A program made the position numbers and the translations under genes. Below, piece by piece: positions 6,726 to 13,897 of a stretch of DNA of 17,140 nucleotides. This DNA is from Oscillibacter sp. UBA6647. Lineage in GTDB: Bacteria > Bacillota > Clostridia > Oscillospirales > Oscillospiraceae. Below the pieces are notes generated by a model. It searched no databases and was not told where the DNA came from. It saw only the letters and a list, made by a program, of their open reading frames with translations. The stretch is from positions 1-17,140 of the forward strand of contig DKLF01000126.1 of NCBI GenBank assembly GCA_002455655.1, in the 5' to 3' direction. Each line of letters starts with the position of its first letter. Position 1 is the first letter of the stretch.

Positions 6726-8768
6726 TCAGACAAATTTGATGTCCATTTCCTCCGTGCCAAACACGGCGGTGCAGTTGTGGGCGACGGTTTCGATATTTCG
6801 GATGGCGCTGCCGATGGTCAGCCGCACGCCCGGATAGACCGTGCCGCCCTCAAGACGACACCGATGGAGCTGGCTCAACGCTTCCGTCAACTCCTGCTGA
6901 CGGGCCAGCAAGGATTTTTCCCGCTCGGTCATCTGAACCAGGCTGCCGTGAGCCGCCTGAATTTCCGCGGCGGAGCGGCGGTCCTCATGGCCCTGTTCCT
7001 CCATCCGTTTTTTCAGGTACATGGCGCGCTTGAGCAGTTCTGAGGCTTTGTCCCGCAGAGACGCAAGCTCCTTCCGGTTTGTGTGCAGCTCCTCCCGGAT
7101 TTCGGGCTGAACGCCCAGCGTAATTTCCGTGCTCCGTCCAGACTGGGAACCAATGGAGTTGGCCTTGATGCGATTGACGGCCACCACCTGCCCGCCAATA
7201 ATGCTGCCCCGGCTGCCTGCGGCCACCACGGAATCGCTGCAAAAAATACGGGAGGTAAGAATGTAGTCCGATTCCAGACACTCCGCGTAAACCGTGCAGT
7301 TTTCAAGATGCCTTGCCCGCACATTCTTTCCCCGGATGACGGCCTGATTGTTTCCGGAAACGCCCGCGGAGATCACCACGTCGCCTCCCGCCTCCACAGA
7401 GGCGGCTTCCACCATGCCGCTGATGGAAATACTGCCCGTGGCCTTTACAGAAAACTGCTCCCGCACGTCGCCCTGAATAGTCACGTCACCGCGAAAATCA
7501 ATATTTCCTGTGGAATAGTCCACGTCAGAGGTGATATTCAAAATGTTCTTGACATGGAACTTGCCGTCCCGAAAGTCCAGGAAGCCATCCATGTCGGCAA
7601 GGAGCTTTGTGCCGTCCTCGCTGAGGACGGTGCTGCTTCCTGCGGGGACCGGAGCGGGATTCACCGCCTTGGGAGGAACGGCCACACCGTCCACCCGCGT
7701 TCCGGCGACACCCTCCGTGGGCGGGTAAATGTCGCAGATGACCGTGCCCTTTTCGATGACCTGCACGCAGGTTTGGGCGCGATAGTCCACGGTGCCGCCG
7801 TCCTCATTGCCTGTAAAGCGGGAGAAATCACGGGGGAAATGCTCCTTCGTCCAGCCGTCCTTCCCCTCCATGGGAAGAGTTCCCCGGGCCACGGGACACA
7901 GGCTGAAATAGGGCTTTTTTGTAAAGATAGAGAACAGGGAGCGCTGGTCCACGCCAAAGGTGACATGAGCCTCCCGCAGCAGAGCCTGTCCGTCGGCCAC
8001 GGTAAGTCGCTTACCTTTTCCGCTGGGGGGCAGCAAAAACAGCCACGCCGCCATGCCGTCCTCAGAGAGAATGACCTGCGCCATTTCGTCCACATCCGGG
8101 GGCTCGACGGGGATGGGGACAGGCGCTTCTCCGTCGGGTGCGAAAGAAGCGGGGGATTCTCCTCCGGGCGCAGCGGTTTCTCCTTCCGAGGGGGAAGGAA
8201 TGGGATCTTCCCCGCCAGACGCAGCGGAAGAAGACTCATCCGATTTGACGGAGGCTGCCTGTGCCGCGGCACGGTTCTGCGCTTCCTGCGCTGCGCGGGC
8301 CTGGGTAAACACTCGCTCCATCGTCAGCCAGCGCTGGGCCAGAGGAAGCAACTCCCTCAAGATCCGGATCGCGCTTGTTTTCATGGCCTTTGAAGGGATG
8401 TCCAGACCGCCCTGCGCCGGGGCCAGGGACGACAGCGCGGGCAGCCCCGGCTGGCCCCATTTTTTCCAGATCTCCGCCAGCGGGCTGTCCAGCGGGATAG
8501 GGATAGCATCCTCTTCGATGGCGGGCGGCGACGGCTCTGAAGGAGCCGCCTGCGGCGCCGTAGGCTGCGCCGGGGAAACCTGCTTGTCGCGACTCGTCTC
8601 TGGCATCTGTTCGTCAAGACTCGTCTCTGGCATCTGTTCGTCAAGACTCGTCTCTGGCAGTTGCTCGTCGGGGCCCGTCTCCGTCGGCTGCTCGTCACGG
8701 CTTTTGTCGCGTGCGCCAAAGCCGCCAAAAAACCTTTTAAATTTCCCAGCGCTGCTTTCCGACATCAT
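6726..8768 (-). CDS. FapA/DUF342 polymer-forming-like protein
   Basis: This 680-residue protein is of the FapA (formerly DUF342) family, whose biochemical role is poorly defined; some members are linked to flagellar assembly or the cell surface. The N-terminal ~180 residues are Pro/Glu/Ser-rich and hold a 9-residue tandem repeat. The middle has the family's conserved region (VIEKGTVICDIYPPTEG, GTRVDGVAVPP). It is followed by a repetitive beta-helix-like part with alternating hydrophobics (NIDFRGDVTIQGDV, SISISGMVEAASVEAGGDVVIS). A long coiled coil (EIREELHTNRKELASLRDKA onward) and a short beta tail close it. The first of two adjacent ATGs, at 8768, is chosen because GGGAG lies 5 bases upstream; the region before it back to 8867 lacks such a site. 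It appears monocistronic. No flagellar genes are visible nearby, so a flagellar role is unsupported. Confidence 0.85.
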   Translation of the reverse strand: MMSESSAGKFKRFFGGFGARDKSRDEQPTETGPDEQLPETSLDEQMPETSLDEQMPETSRDKQVSPAQPTAPQAAPSEPSPPAIEEDAIPIPLDSPLAEIWKKWGQPGLPALSSLAPAQGGLDIPSKAMKTSAIRILRELLPLAQRWLTMERVFTQARAAQEAQNRAAAQAASVKSDESSSAASGGEDPIPSPSEGETAAPGGESPASFAPDGEAPVPIPVEPPDVDEMAQVILSEDGMAAWLFLLPPSGKGKRLTVADGQALLREAHVTFGVDQRSLFSIFTKKPYFSLCPVARGTLPMEGKDGWTKEHFPRDFSRFTGNEDGGTVDYRAQTCVQVIEKGTVICDIYPPTEGVAGTRVDGVAVPPKAVNPAPVPAGSSTVLSEDGTKLLADMDGFLDFRDGKFHVKNILNITSDVDYSTGNIDFRGDVTIQGDVREQFSVKATGSISISGMVEAASVEAGGDVVISAGVSGNNQAVIRGKNVRARHLENCTVYAECLESDYILTSRIFCSDSVVAAGSRGSIIGGQVVAVNRIKANSIGSQSGRSTEITLGVQPEIREELHTNRKELASLRDKASELLKRAMYLKKRMEEQGHEDRRSAAEIQAAHGSLVQMTEREKSLLARQQELTEALSQLHRCRLEGGTVYPGVRLTIGSAIRNIETVAHNCTAVFGTEEMDIKFV
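8564..8698 (-). repeat. 27-bp in-frame tandem repeat in the FapA-family gene
   Basis: About five head-to-tail units of 27 bp occur. Those at 8591-8617 and 8618-8644 are identical, while the flanking units (8564-8590, 8645-8671, 8672-8698) have diverged. Each encodes nine residues of the type LDEQMPETS, giving an acidic, Pro/Thr-rich linker. Because 27 is a multiple of three, copy-number change would alter linker length without breaking the frame. Confidence 0.85.
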
Positions 8769-8876
8769 GATCACTCCCGTTTTTTCATCTGCGTCGCCCC
8801 GAATTACGCTGTGGGGAAACGGCTGTGTGTTCATATTCACAAAGAAAAATGTTACAGAATCACACAATTCGGTATA

Positions 8877-8905
8877 ATTCTACCACAAAATGTTTCCGAG
8901 GTCAA
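8877..8905 (-). promoter_or_regulatory. Promoter of the FapA-family gene
   Basis: On the minus strand, -35 TTGACC (8900-8905), a 17-bp spacer and -10 TAGAAT (8877-8882) form a strong sigma-A-type promoter. The start of transcription would be near 8,870, giving a leader of about 100 bases before the ATG at 8768. Confidence 0.75.
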
Positions 8906-8970
8906 ATGGATTACCGTGCTAAGCTAGTAAAAAATGGAACTTTATTGGTTTTCTGGTTTGATGAGCGCGC

Positions 8971-9003
8971 AAACGGCCCCGCCGATTCCCGGCGGGGCCG
9001 TTT
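8971..9003 (-). terminator. Terminator hairpin after mogA
   Basis: A perfect 14-bp stem, AAACGGCCCCGCCG (8971-8984) with CGGCGGGGCCGTTT (8990-9003), has a 5-base loop and lies 4 bp past the mogA stop. The T run on the minus strand is short (TTT), while on the plus strand it is TTTTTCTT. It could work in both directions, but the only gene that runs into it is mogA. Confidence 0.75.
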
Positions 9004-9007
9004 TTCT

Positions 9008-9508
9008 TCAATCCTTCAGTTTGGCGCAGTCCGCCTCTTCACCGGAGAGCATTTGCAGCCCGTGATCCAGCGTGGGCAGGACGGATCCCAGATTTTCCTT
9101 TGCGGCTTTGGGGCTGCCGGGGAGGTTTACAATCAGGGTTCCGCCCCGGATGCCAGCCGCCGCCCGGGACAGCATGCCCCGGGGCGTAATGGCCATGGAC
9201 GCATACCGCATGGCCTCTGGAATGCCGGGCGTGGGGCGGTCGCAGACGGAGAGAGTGGCCTCGGGCGTTACGTCCCGGGGGGAGAAGCCGGTGCCCCCGG
9301 TGGTGAGAATCAGGCGTACGTCTCCCGCGTCTGTCCACTCCCGCAGCAAGCGGGCAATTTCCTCCTGCTCGTCCGGAACTATGCCGGTTCGCAGGACCTC
9401 ATACCCAGCGTCTTTCAGCATTGCGGAAATCAGCGGACCGCCTTCGTCGGGGCGCTCCCCGCGAAAGCTTCGGTCGCTGACGGTTAAAACAGCGGCTTTC
9501 CAGTTCAT
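9008..9508 (-). CDS. mogA: MogA/MoaB-type molybdopterin adenylyltransferase
   Basis: This 166-residue protein of the MoaB/MogA fold activates molybdopterin by adenylylation before molybdate insertion. It starts MNWKAAVLTVSDRSFRGER and carries the family signature LILTTGGTGFSPRDVTPEA and the later segment LIVNLPGSPKAAKENL, which form the pterin-binding site. Length fits single-domain members. The ATG at 9508 is chosen because AGGAGG lies just upstream; a longer reading of the frame to 9721 would run back through modC in another frame. It follows modC by 43 bp and ends at a strong hairpin, so it is the last gene of the mod operon, joining uptake of molybdate to its insertion. MogA and MoaB cannot be told apart firmly by eye. 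Confidence 0.9.
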   Translation of the reverse strand: MNWKAAVLTVSDRSFRGERPDEGGPLISAMLKDAGYEVLRTGIVPDEQEEIARLLREWTDAGDVRLILTTGGTGFSPRDVTPEATLSVCDRPTPGIPEAMRYASMAITPRGMLSRAAAGIRGGTLIVNLPGSPKAAKENLGSVLPTLDHGLQMLSGEEADCAKLKD

Positions 9509-9551
9509 CAAACTCCTCCTTGTGGCGCATGGTGCGCAAAATGCATCGGCT

Positions 9552-10598
9552 TCAGGCTTTTTGCAGAAGCAGAATATCCTCCGGTCTGACGGACACGGCG
9601 ACGGTGTTTTTTTCATCATGCGCCGCCCACGCGGCTTTGTCAAGCTCCATTCGCAGCAGCGGCGCATCCTGCGCGGCGCCGAGAGGGCGCAGCAGCACGA
9701 TGGTTTCAAATACATCGTCAATCACGTTTGCCACGGTGCAGGAGAAAGCGTTTTCTGCACCTTCGGCGGCGAACCGGACGTGATGGGACCGAATGCCCGC
9801 CACGCTTGTCTCCGGAGGAACGCTGCGGCCGCAGCGAAGGTTTACTCCCCATTCGGGCAGGAGAACCGTTCCGTCTCCGGGAACGGCGGCGGTGAAGTTC
9901 TTACAGCCGGAGAGCCGGGCGGCGGACTCGGTGCCGGGGGAGCGGAACAGCTCCTCCAGCGTTTGTACGGTCTGGCCTTTTCCGTTATTCATTACGCAGA
10001 CCTTGTGGCAGTTGCGCCAGGCCTCGCCCCGGTCGTGGGTGACCCACAGGATCGAGCCTTGGAAGGCGGCGAGGGTTTCCGCCAGTTCCAGCTCCAACTG
10101 GTATTTGAGATAGCTGTCCAGCGCGGAAAAGGGCTCGTCCAGCAGAATCGCCCGGGGCTGAGAGGCCAGAATGCGGGCCAGCGCCGTGCGCTGCTGCTGC
10201 CCGCCCGAAAGGGCGGAGGGGCGCTTTGCGGCCACATCCTCCAGCCGGAACTGGCGCAGCTTTTCGGCAACTGCACGGTCCCGGTTTGCCTTATCCTTCA
10301 CCGCCACGGCGATGTTCTGCGCGGCGGTCATGTTGGGGAACAGAGCATACTGCTGGAAGAGATACCCCACCTCCCGCCGCTGGGGCGGAAGGTCGATTTT
10401 GGCGGCGCTGTCAAACAGCACCCGCCCGTCCAGCTCGATGCGGCCTTCGTCGGGACGGAGAATACCCGCGATGCATTTAAGCGTCACGGATTTTCCGCAG
10501 CCGGAAGCCCCCAGCAGCGCAAGCGTCCCATTTTCTGCGGTCAATTGCGTATCCAGAGAAAAGGACCCCAGCCGCTTGCGGATATCCACACGAAGCAT
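9552..10598 (-). CDS. modC: Molybdate ABC transporter ATP-binding protein ModC
   Basis: ModC hydrolyses ATP to drive molybdate import with ModA and ModB. The 348-residue protein has Walker A GASGCGKS (30-37), a Q loop at FQQYALFPNM (81-90), signature LSGGQQQR (130-137), Walker B ILLDEP (151-156) and the switch His188 in VTHDR. From about 230 on there is a TOBE/Mop-like region (GCKNFTAAV, then AGIRSHHVRF and AVSVRPEDILLL), which in ModC binds oxyanion or regulates transport. The ATG at 10598 shares one base with the modB stop (TGATG), showing tight translational coupling; the frame further upstream is a shadow of modB. The gene order modA-modB-modC supports molybdate over sulfate as the substrate. 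Confidence 0.93.
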   Translation of the reverse strand: MLRVDIRKRLGSFSLDTQLTAENGTLALLGASGCGKSVTLKCIAGILRPDEGRIELDGRVLFDSAAKIDLPPQRREVGYLFQQYALFPNMTAAQNIAVAVKDKANRDRAVAEKLRQFRLEDVAAKRPSALSGGQQQRTALARILASQPRAILLDEPFSALDSYLKYQLELELAETLAAFQGSILWVTHDRGEAWRNCHKVCVMNNGKGQTVQTLEELFRSPGTESAARLSGCKNFTAAVPGDGTVLLPEWGVNLRCGRSVPPETSVAGIRSHHVRFAAEGAENAFSCTVANVIDDVFETIVLLRPLGAAQDAPLLRMELDKAAWAAHDEKNTVAVSVRPEDILLLQKA

Positions 10599-11266
10599 CA
10601 GCGTTTTCCCCCTCTCTGCCGGGATTCCAGAAGGTTCACCGCCAGCAGCACCACGGCGGAGATGGCAAGATTCACCAGCACCCATCGGGTGGCGCCCGCG
10701 TCGTCCCCCGTGCGCCAGAGCTGATAGACGGTGGTGGAAATGGTGGCGGTGCGGCCCGGAGTATAGCCCGCAATCATGGACGTTGCCCCGTATTCTCCCA
10801 GCGCCCGGGCGAAGGCCAGCACGGTTCCCGCCAGAATCCCCTGCTTGCAAAAGGGCATCCGCACCCGCCAGAAAATGTAGCTGCCTGAAAGACCCAGCGT
10901 CCGCCCCGCGTCTGCCAGCGTCTCGTCAAAGGATTCAAAGGCTCCCCGGGCAGTACGGTACATCAGGGGGAATGCCACCACGACGGTTGCAAAAATGGCG
11001 CTCCACCAAGTCATCACCATTTTCACGCCAAACTGCTCCAGCACCCAGCTTCCCAAAACCCGGTTGGGTCCCAGCAGGCGCAGCAGCAGATAGCCCACCA
11101 CCGTGGGGGGAAGGACCAGGGGCAGCGTCAGCACCACGTCCAAAACGCCCTTTATAAGCCGAGGCAGACGGGCGATGTAATACGCGGCCAGCAGGCCCAG
11201 AAAAAACACCGCAACGGTGGAGATGGCGGAAATTCTCAACGAGTTATAGAGAGGATACCAGTCCAT
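10598..11266 (-). CDS. modB: Molybdate ABC transporter permease ModB
   Basis: This 222-residue inner-membrane permease has about five hydrophobic segments (ISAISTVAVFFLGLLAAYYI, then VVLTLPLVLPPTVVGYLLL, WWSAIFATVVVAFPLMY, GILAGTVLAFARALGEYGA and VLVNLAISAVVLLAVNLL). The ModB/CysT-type loop LPLVLPPTVVGYLLL and the EAA-like coupling segment DAGRTLGLSGSYIFWRVRMPF, which docks with ModC, are clear. The ATG at 11266 follows AAGGAG by 5 bases. It lies 131 bp downstream of modA, a gap that contains two hairpins, and overlaps modC by one base. It works as a dimer with two ModC and the lipoprotein ModA. Confidence 0.94.
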   Translation of the reverse strand: MDWYPLYNSLRISAISTVAVFFLGLLAAYYIARLPRLIKGVLDVVLTLPLVLPPTVVGYLLLRLLGPNRVLGSWVLEQFGVKMVMTWWSAIFATVVVAFPLMYRTARGAFESFDETLADAGRTLGLSGSYIFWRVRMPFCKQGILAGTVLAFARALGEYGATSMIAGYTPGRTATISTTVYQLWRTGDDAGATRWVLVNLAISAVVLLAVNLLESRQRGGKR

Positions 11267-11279
11267 GGGAGCTCCTTTC

Positions 11280-11379
11280 TGCGGGAGGCTCCCGCAAAGG
11301 CTTTCAACGTGCCGGGGAAAAAGTGCAGGGACAAGAAACGTTGGAGAGCGGCGCGGGGAAACTGTTGTCCCCGCGCCGC
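11280..11379 (-). promoter_or_regulatory. Two RNA hairpins between modA and modB
   Basis: A perfect 12-bp G+C stem (11348-11359 with 11368-11379, 8-base loop) lies 18 bp after the modA stop. It has no T run on the minus strand, so it is not a standard terminator. A second small stem, TGCGGG/CCCGCA (11280-11285 with 11291-11296), sits just before the modB ribosome site. Such a hairpin may protect the modA 3' end and let modA be made in excess over the permease genes, as binding proteins often are. That role is inferred. Confidence 0.5.
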
Positions 11380-11397
11380 CCGGAAGTCTTGCGTAAA

Positions 11398-12273
11398 TTA
11401 TGCGGCGGAGAAGCCCACGGCCTCAAAAATGGCCATGGTCTCGGGAGTGGAGAGATAGTCCAGGAATGCCTTCGCCTCAGCGGCGTGCTGAGAGCCGGAG
11501 AGTACGGCGGCGGGATAAATCACCTGACCGCACATCTCGGCGGTGGCGCTGTCCACCACGGTAAGACCGGCGGAGTACGCGTCGGTGGCGTAGATCACGC
11601 CGCAGTCAACAGAAGCCTCGGAAACCTGAGTGGTGACTTCCTTCACGTTGGAGCCGTAAGTAAGCACACCGGCGGTGTTCAAAGCGGCTTCATCCAACTG
11701 ATAGAAGGCCAGAATCTTCTGGGTGTACTGGCCCACAGGCACGTCGCTGTTGCCCATGGCCATCAGGATATCGCCGGCCTTCAGGTGCTCGGCAAGCTGG
11801 TCAAAACTCTCGATGCCTTTGGGGTTGCCCTCGGGAACCACCAGCGTCACCTTGTTCTCCAGCAGGTTGATGCGAGTGGCGGTGTCGATCATGTCCAGAC
11901 CGTCGGGATTCTTCTCGGCATCGTCCTTCAAAGAGCCGTCCAGCGCGTTCATCTGCTTCTGCGCGGCGGAAATGAACAGGTCGCAGTCTGCGCCCTCCTT
12001 GATCTGGGTCAGCAGGGTGCCGGAGGATTCGTAGGTGGGGATGACAGTGACGTTGGGCGCCACGGTCTTGTAGGCTTCGATAATCTGATCGACCGTCTCC
12101 GTCATGGACGCGGCGGCAAAGACGGTGATTTCCACCGGCTCGCCGGCAGGGGCGGAGCCAGCGACGGAAGAACCCGCGGGAGCGGAACCGGAGCCGGAGC
12201 CGCCGGTGGAGCCGCAAGCGGCCAGAGCCAAGGCCATCGCCATGGCCAATGTGAGTGCAAGAACTTTTTTCAT
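11398..12273 (-). CDS. modA: Molybdate-binding lipoprotein ModA
   Basis: ModA captures molybdate (or tungstate) outside the membrane and delivers it to ModBC. The 291-residue protein opens with a lipoprotein signal, MKKVLALTLAMAMALALAAC, with the lipobox Cys at 20. A Gly/Ser/Ala-rich tether to about residue 45 follows. The periplasmic-binding fold has the oxyanion-contact segments VFAAASMTET (Ser56), YESSGTLL (Ser83/84), DVPVGQY (178-183) and CGVIYATDA (Tyr228). The ATG at 12273 is chosen because it gives a compact signal peptide and has GGAAGG 9 bases upstream; the in-frame ATG at 12294 has none. It heads modA-modB-modC-mogA and is preceded by a promoter that carries the shared 28-bp element. 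Confidence 0.95.
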   Translation of the reverse strand: MKKVLALTLAMAMALALAACGSTGGSGSGSAPAGSSVAGSAPAGEPVEITVFAAASMTETVDQIIEAYKTVAPNVTVIPTYESSGTLLTQIKEGADCDLFISAAQKQMNALDGSLKDDAEKNPDGLDMIDTATRINLLENKVTLVVPEGNPKGIESFDQLAEHLKAGDILMAMGNSDVPVGQYTQKILAFYQLDEAALNTAGVLTYGSNVKEVTTQVSEASVDCGVIYATDAYSAGLTVVDSATAEMCGQVIYPAAVLSGSQHAAEAKAFLDYLSTPETMAIFEAVGFSAA

Positions 12274-12361
12274 GTGTACAAACCTTCCTTTCATATCTCG
12301 GCGGCACCGCCGCCAGGGGCTGCGCCCCGAAGGACGCTGTATTTCTGAACTCCCAAGGGAG

Positions 12362-12392
12362 ATTACAGATCGTGATACTCAATTGAGGTCAA
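12362..12392 (-). promoter_or_regulatory. Probable promoter of the mod operon
   Basis: On the minus strand, -35 TTGACC (12387-12392) is followed by TCTGTA at 17 bp (12364-12369) or TGTAAT at 19 bp (12362-12367). Neither -10 is ideal. It lies right after the terminator of the preceding operon. The leader of about 80 bases to modA contains short stems (for example GGCGGC/GCCGCC) near the ribosome site. The leader is not recognised as a known riboswitch. Confidence 0.5.
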
Positions 12393-12398
12393 CGAAAT
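12371..12398 (-). promoter_or_regulatory. 28-bp shared element, copy 1 (mod promoter)
   Basis: Read on the plus strand, it begins CGTGATACT and ends AGGTCAACG plus AAAT, with CAATTG between the two 9-bp arms. It matches the moaA copy at 15,437-15,464 at 23 of 28 positions. The outer CGT...ACG and the 9-6-9 layout match the ModE operator plan, although the arms are only partly complementary. It overlaps the -35 box, which would suit repression. Confidence 0.6.
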
Positions 12399-12426
12399 GA
12401 AAAGGGAACGCGCCCCTGTGGGCGCG
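12396..12426 (-). terminator. Terminator of the moaA operon
   Basis: CGCGCCC (12409-12415) pairs with GGGCGCG (12420-12426) across a 4-base loop, 8 bp past the stop of the MoeA-like gene. On the minus strand it is followed by a pyrimidine-rich run (CCCTTTTCATTT). It separates the moa operon from the mod operon. Confidence 0.75.
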
Positions 12427-12434
12427 AAACGCCT

Positions 12435-13457
12435 TTATTTGCCGAAGGGACAAATGGGCCAGTGGCAGGGCTTGCAGCCAAGGCACAAGCCGCCGTTGCC
12501 AAGGGCCACAATGTCAGGCCGGGTGACGGGGATACCCGCCGCCACGCGGGGAAGCACCAGATCGAACACCGTGGCGCCCGCAAACATCACGCAGCCGGGC
12601 AGGCCCATGATGGGCACTCCGTCTGAAAAATAGCCCAAAAGAAACATAGCGCCGGGCAGGACGGGCGCGCCATAAGTGACGATTTCCGCGCCAGCCGCCC
12701 GAATGCCGCCGGGAGTGTTGTCGTCGGGGTCCACGCTCATGCCGCCGGTACACAGCACCAGATCCACGCCCTGTGCGCGCACCTCACCAATCGCGGCGGA
12801 CACATGTTCCACGCCGTCGCCGGAAAAAATCTGGGCGACGGTTTCAATGCCCACGCCCGCCAGCTTCTTTTTCACAGCCGGGGTAAACCGGTCCTCAATC
12901 AGGCCGCTTTTCACCTCGCCGCCGGTGGTGACAATGCCTGCGGTTTTCAGCTTGTAAGGGTGAACGTTCAAAATGGGCGCGGGACCTGCCGCCGCTTCCG
13001 CGTCCTCCAGCGTAGACTCCGGCACAATCAGGGGAATGACCCGCATGCCCGCCAGCTTGTCCCCGGAGCGCACCGCCGTGCCGCCCTTGCGGGTGGCCAG
13101 CATCACGTCGGGGACGGAGTTCACGGCGAAAAGCCGCTCAGCGTCCACGGTAAAATAGCCGTCACACTCTGCGAACAGCTCAATTTTGCCCTCTTTAATG
13201 TCCTCTGTCCGGCGAATGTTCTGCCCCATGGACAGGCCGCACAGCCGCAAGGCCGCGTCGTCCTCGTGGAGCATCCCTGCATTCAGCTCCCAGACGTATA
13301 GATTTTCCTTGCCCATGGAAAGGAGCACGGGAATGTCCTCCTCCGCCACCACATGGCCCTTGCGGAACCGGGCGCCCTTATATTCACCGGGGATAATCTG
13401 GGTCAGGTCGTGGCACAGAACGTGGCCCACGGCCTCTCTCGTTTTAATAAGTTTCAT
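12435..13457 (-). CDS. MoeA-like molybdopterin-binding protein with Cys-rich tail
   Basis: This 340-residue protein has a MoaB/Mog-type molybdopterin-binding domain in its second half (AGIVTTGGEVKSGLIEDRF, VDLVLCTGGMSVDPDDNTPG, VPIMGLPGCVMF). The N-terminal half (MKLIKTREAVGHVLCHDLTQIIPG) resembles the MoeA-like protein often found with Mo-hydroxylase genes in Clostridia. It is shorter than canonical MoeA (about 400 residues) and ends with CLGCKPCHWPICPFGK, placing C325, C328, C331 and C336 within 12 residues. That suggests a metal, Fe-S or thiol/selenium site. It probably binds or inserts metal into molybdopterin, but the exact step is unknown. Its ATG overlaps the MOSC stop by four bases (ATGA), and it ends the moa operon. 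Confidence 0.85.
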   Translation of the reverse strand: MKLIKTREAVGHVLCHDLTQIIPGEYKGARFRKGHVVAEEDIPVLLSMGKENLYVWELNAGMLHEDDAALRLCGLSMGQNIRRTEDIKEGKIELFAECDGYFTVDAERLFAVNSVPDVMLATRKGGTAVRSGDKLAGMRVIPLIVPESTLEDAEAAAGPAPILNVHPYKLKTAGIVTTGGEVKSGLIEDRFTPAVKKKLAGVGIETVAQIFSGDGVEHVSAAIGEVRAQGVDLVLCTGGMSVDPDDNTPGGIRAAGAEIVTYGAPVLPGAMFLLGYFSDGVPIMGLPGCVMFAGATVFDLVLPRVAAGIPVTRPDIVALGNGGLCLGCKPCHWPICPFGK

Positions 13458-13897
13458 ACACCCGCCTCCAGAATTTCAATCTCGTCTCCGGCGCGGACGC
13501 TTCCCTCTCGCACCACCACGGCGAAAATTCCCTCGGTGGGCATGACGCACTTGCCCACGGCTTGCTTGATGGCGCAGTCGTTGTGGCACTCCTTGCCGAT
13601 TTGAGTGACCTCCACCTCGGTTTCCCCAATGCGCAGGCGGGTCCCCACCGGCAGATGCTTTAAATCAATTCCCACGGTGTTGATGTTCTCCGCAAAAACG
13701 CCCTCGTCCAGCGGGATGGGGCTGGCGGCGCGCATAGAATCCACGCTTTCCTCCGCCAAAAGGCTGATTTGACGGTGCCAGTCACCCGCGTGGGCATCCC
13801 CTACGATGCCATGACGGAGTTTTAATTGGATTTCGGAAACAGGGTGCTTCTGGGTCCCTTTCTGTTCACTGATGTTGACGGATGTTACCTTCACCAT
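13454..13897 (-). CDS. Stand-alone MOSC domain protein
   Basis: At 147 residues this is a single MOSC domain, the beta-barrel fold found at the C terminus of Moco sulfurases. MOSC proteins are thought to bind molybdenum cofactor or carry sulfur, often through a conserved Cys. Here the candidate residues are C104, C108 and C117 in IGKECHNDCAIKQAVGKCVMP; the N-terminal block LRHGIVGDAHAG and the end AGDEIEIL are typical. The ATG at 13897 follows GGAGG by 6 bases. Its start overlaps the moaC end by 32 bp and its stop overlaps the MoeA-like start by 4, so all three are made together. Given the yqeC-yqeB genes next door, a role in handling the cofactor's terminal sulfur or selenium ligand is plausible but unproven. 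Confidence 0.9.
   Translation of the reverse strand: MVKVTSVNISEQKGTQKHPVSEIQLKLRHGIVGDAHAGDWHRQISLLAEESVDSMRAASPIPLDEGVFAENINTVGIDLKHLPVGTRLRIGETEVEVTQIGKECHNDCAIKQAVGKCVMPTEGIFAVVVREGSVRAGDEIEILEAGV

Noticed and set aside
7083..8393. 436-residue plus-strand frame opposite the FapA-family gene
   Set aside because: It is a shadow of the DUF342 gene, His/Gly/Arg-rich, without a recognisable domain.
8564..8698. Tandem repeat as a CRISPR array
   Set aside because: Units are contiguous with no spacers and lie in frame inside a coding region.
9072..10724. 550-residue plus-strand frame opposite mogA and modC
   Set aside because: It is antisense to mogA, modC and the end of modB, all of which have clear motifs. 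It has no ribosome site and a low-complexity composition.
12281..12370. Possible molybdenum-cofactor riboswitch in the modA leader
   Set aside because: Short stems are present, but I could not match the conserved core of the known Moco RNA by eye. A covariance-model search would decide.
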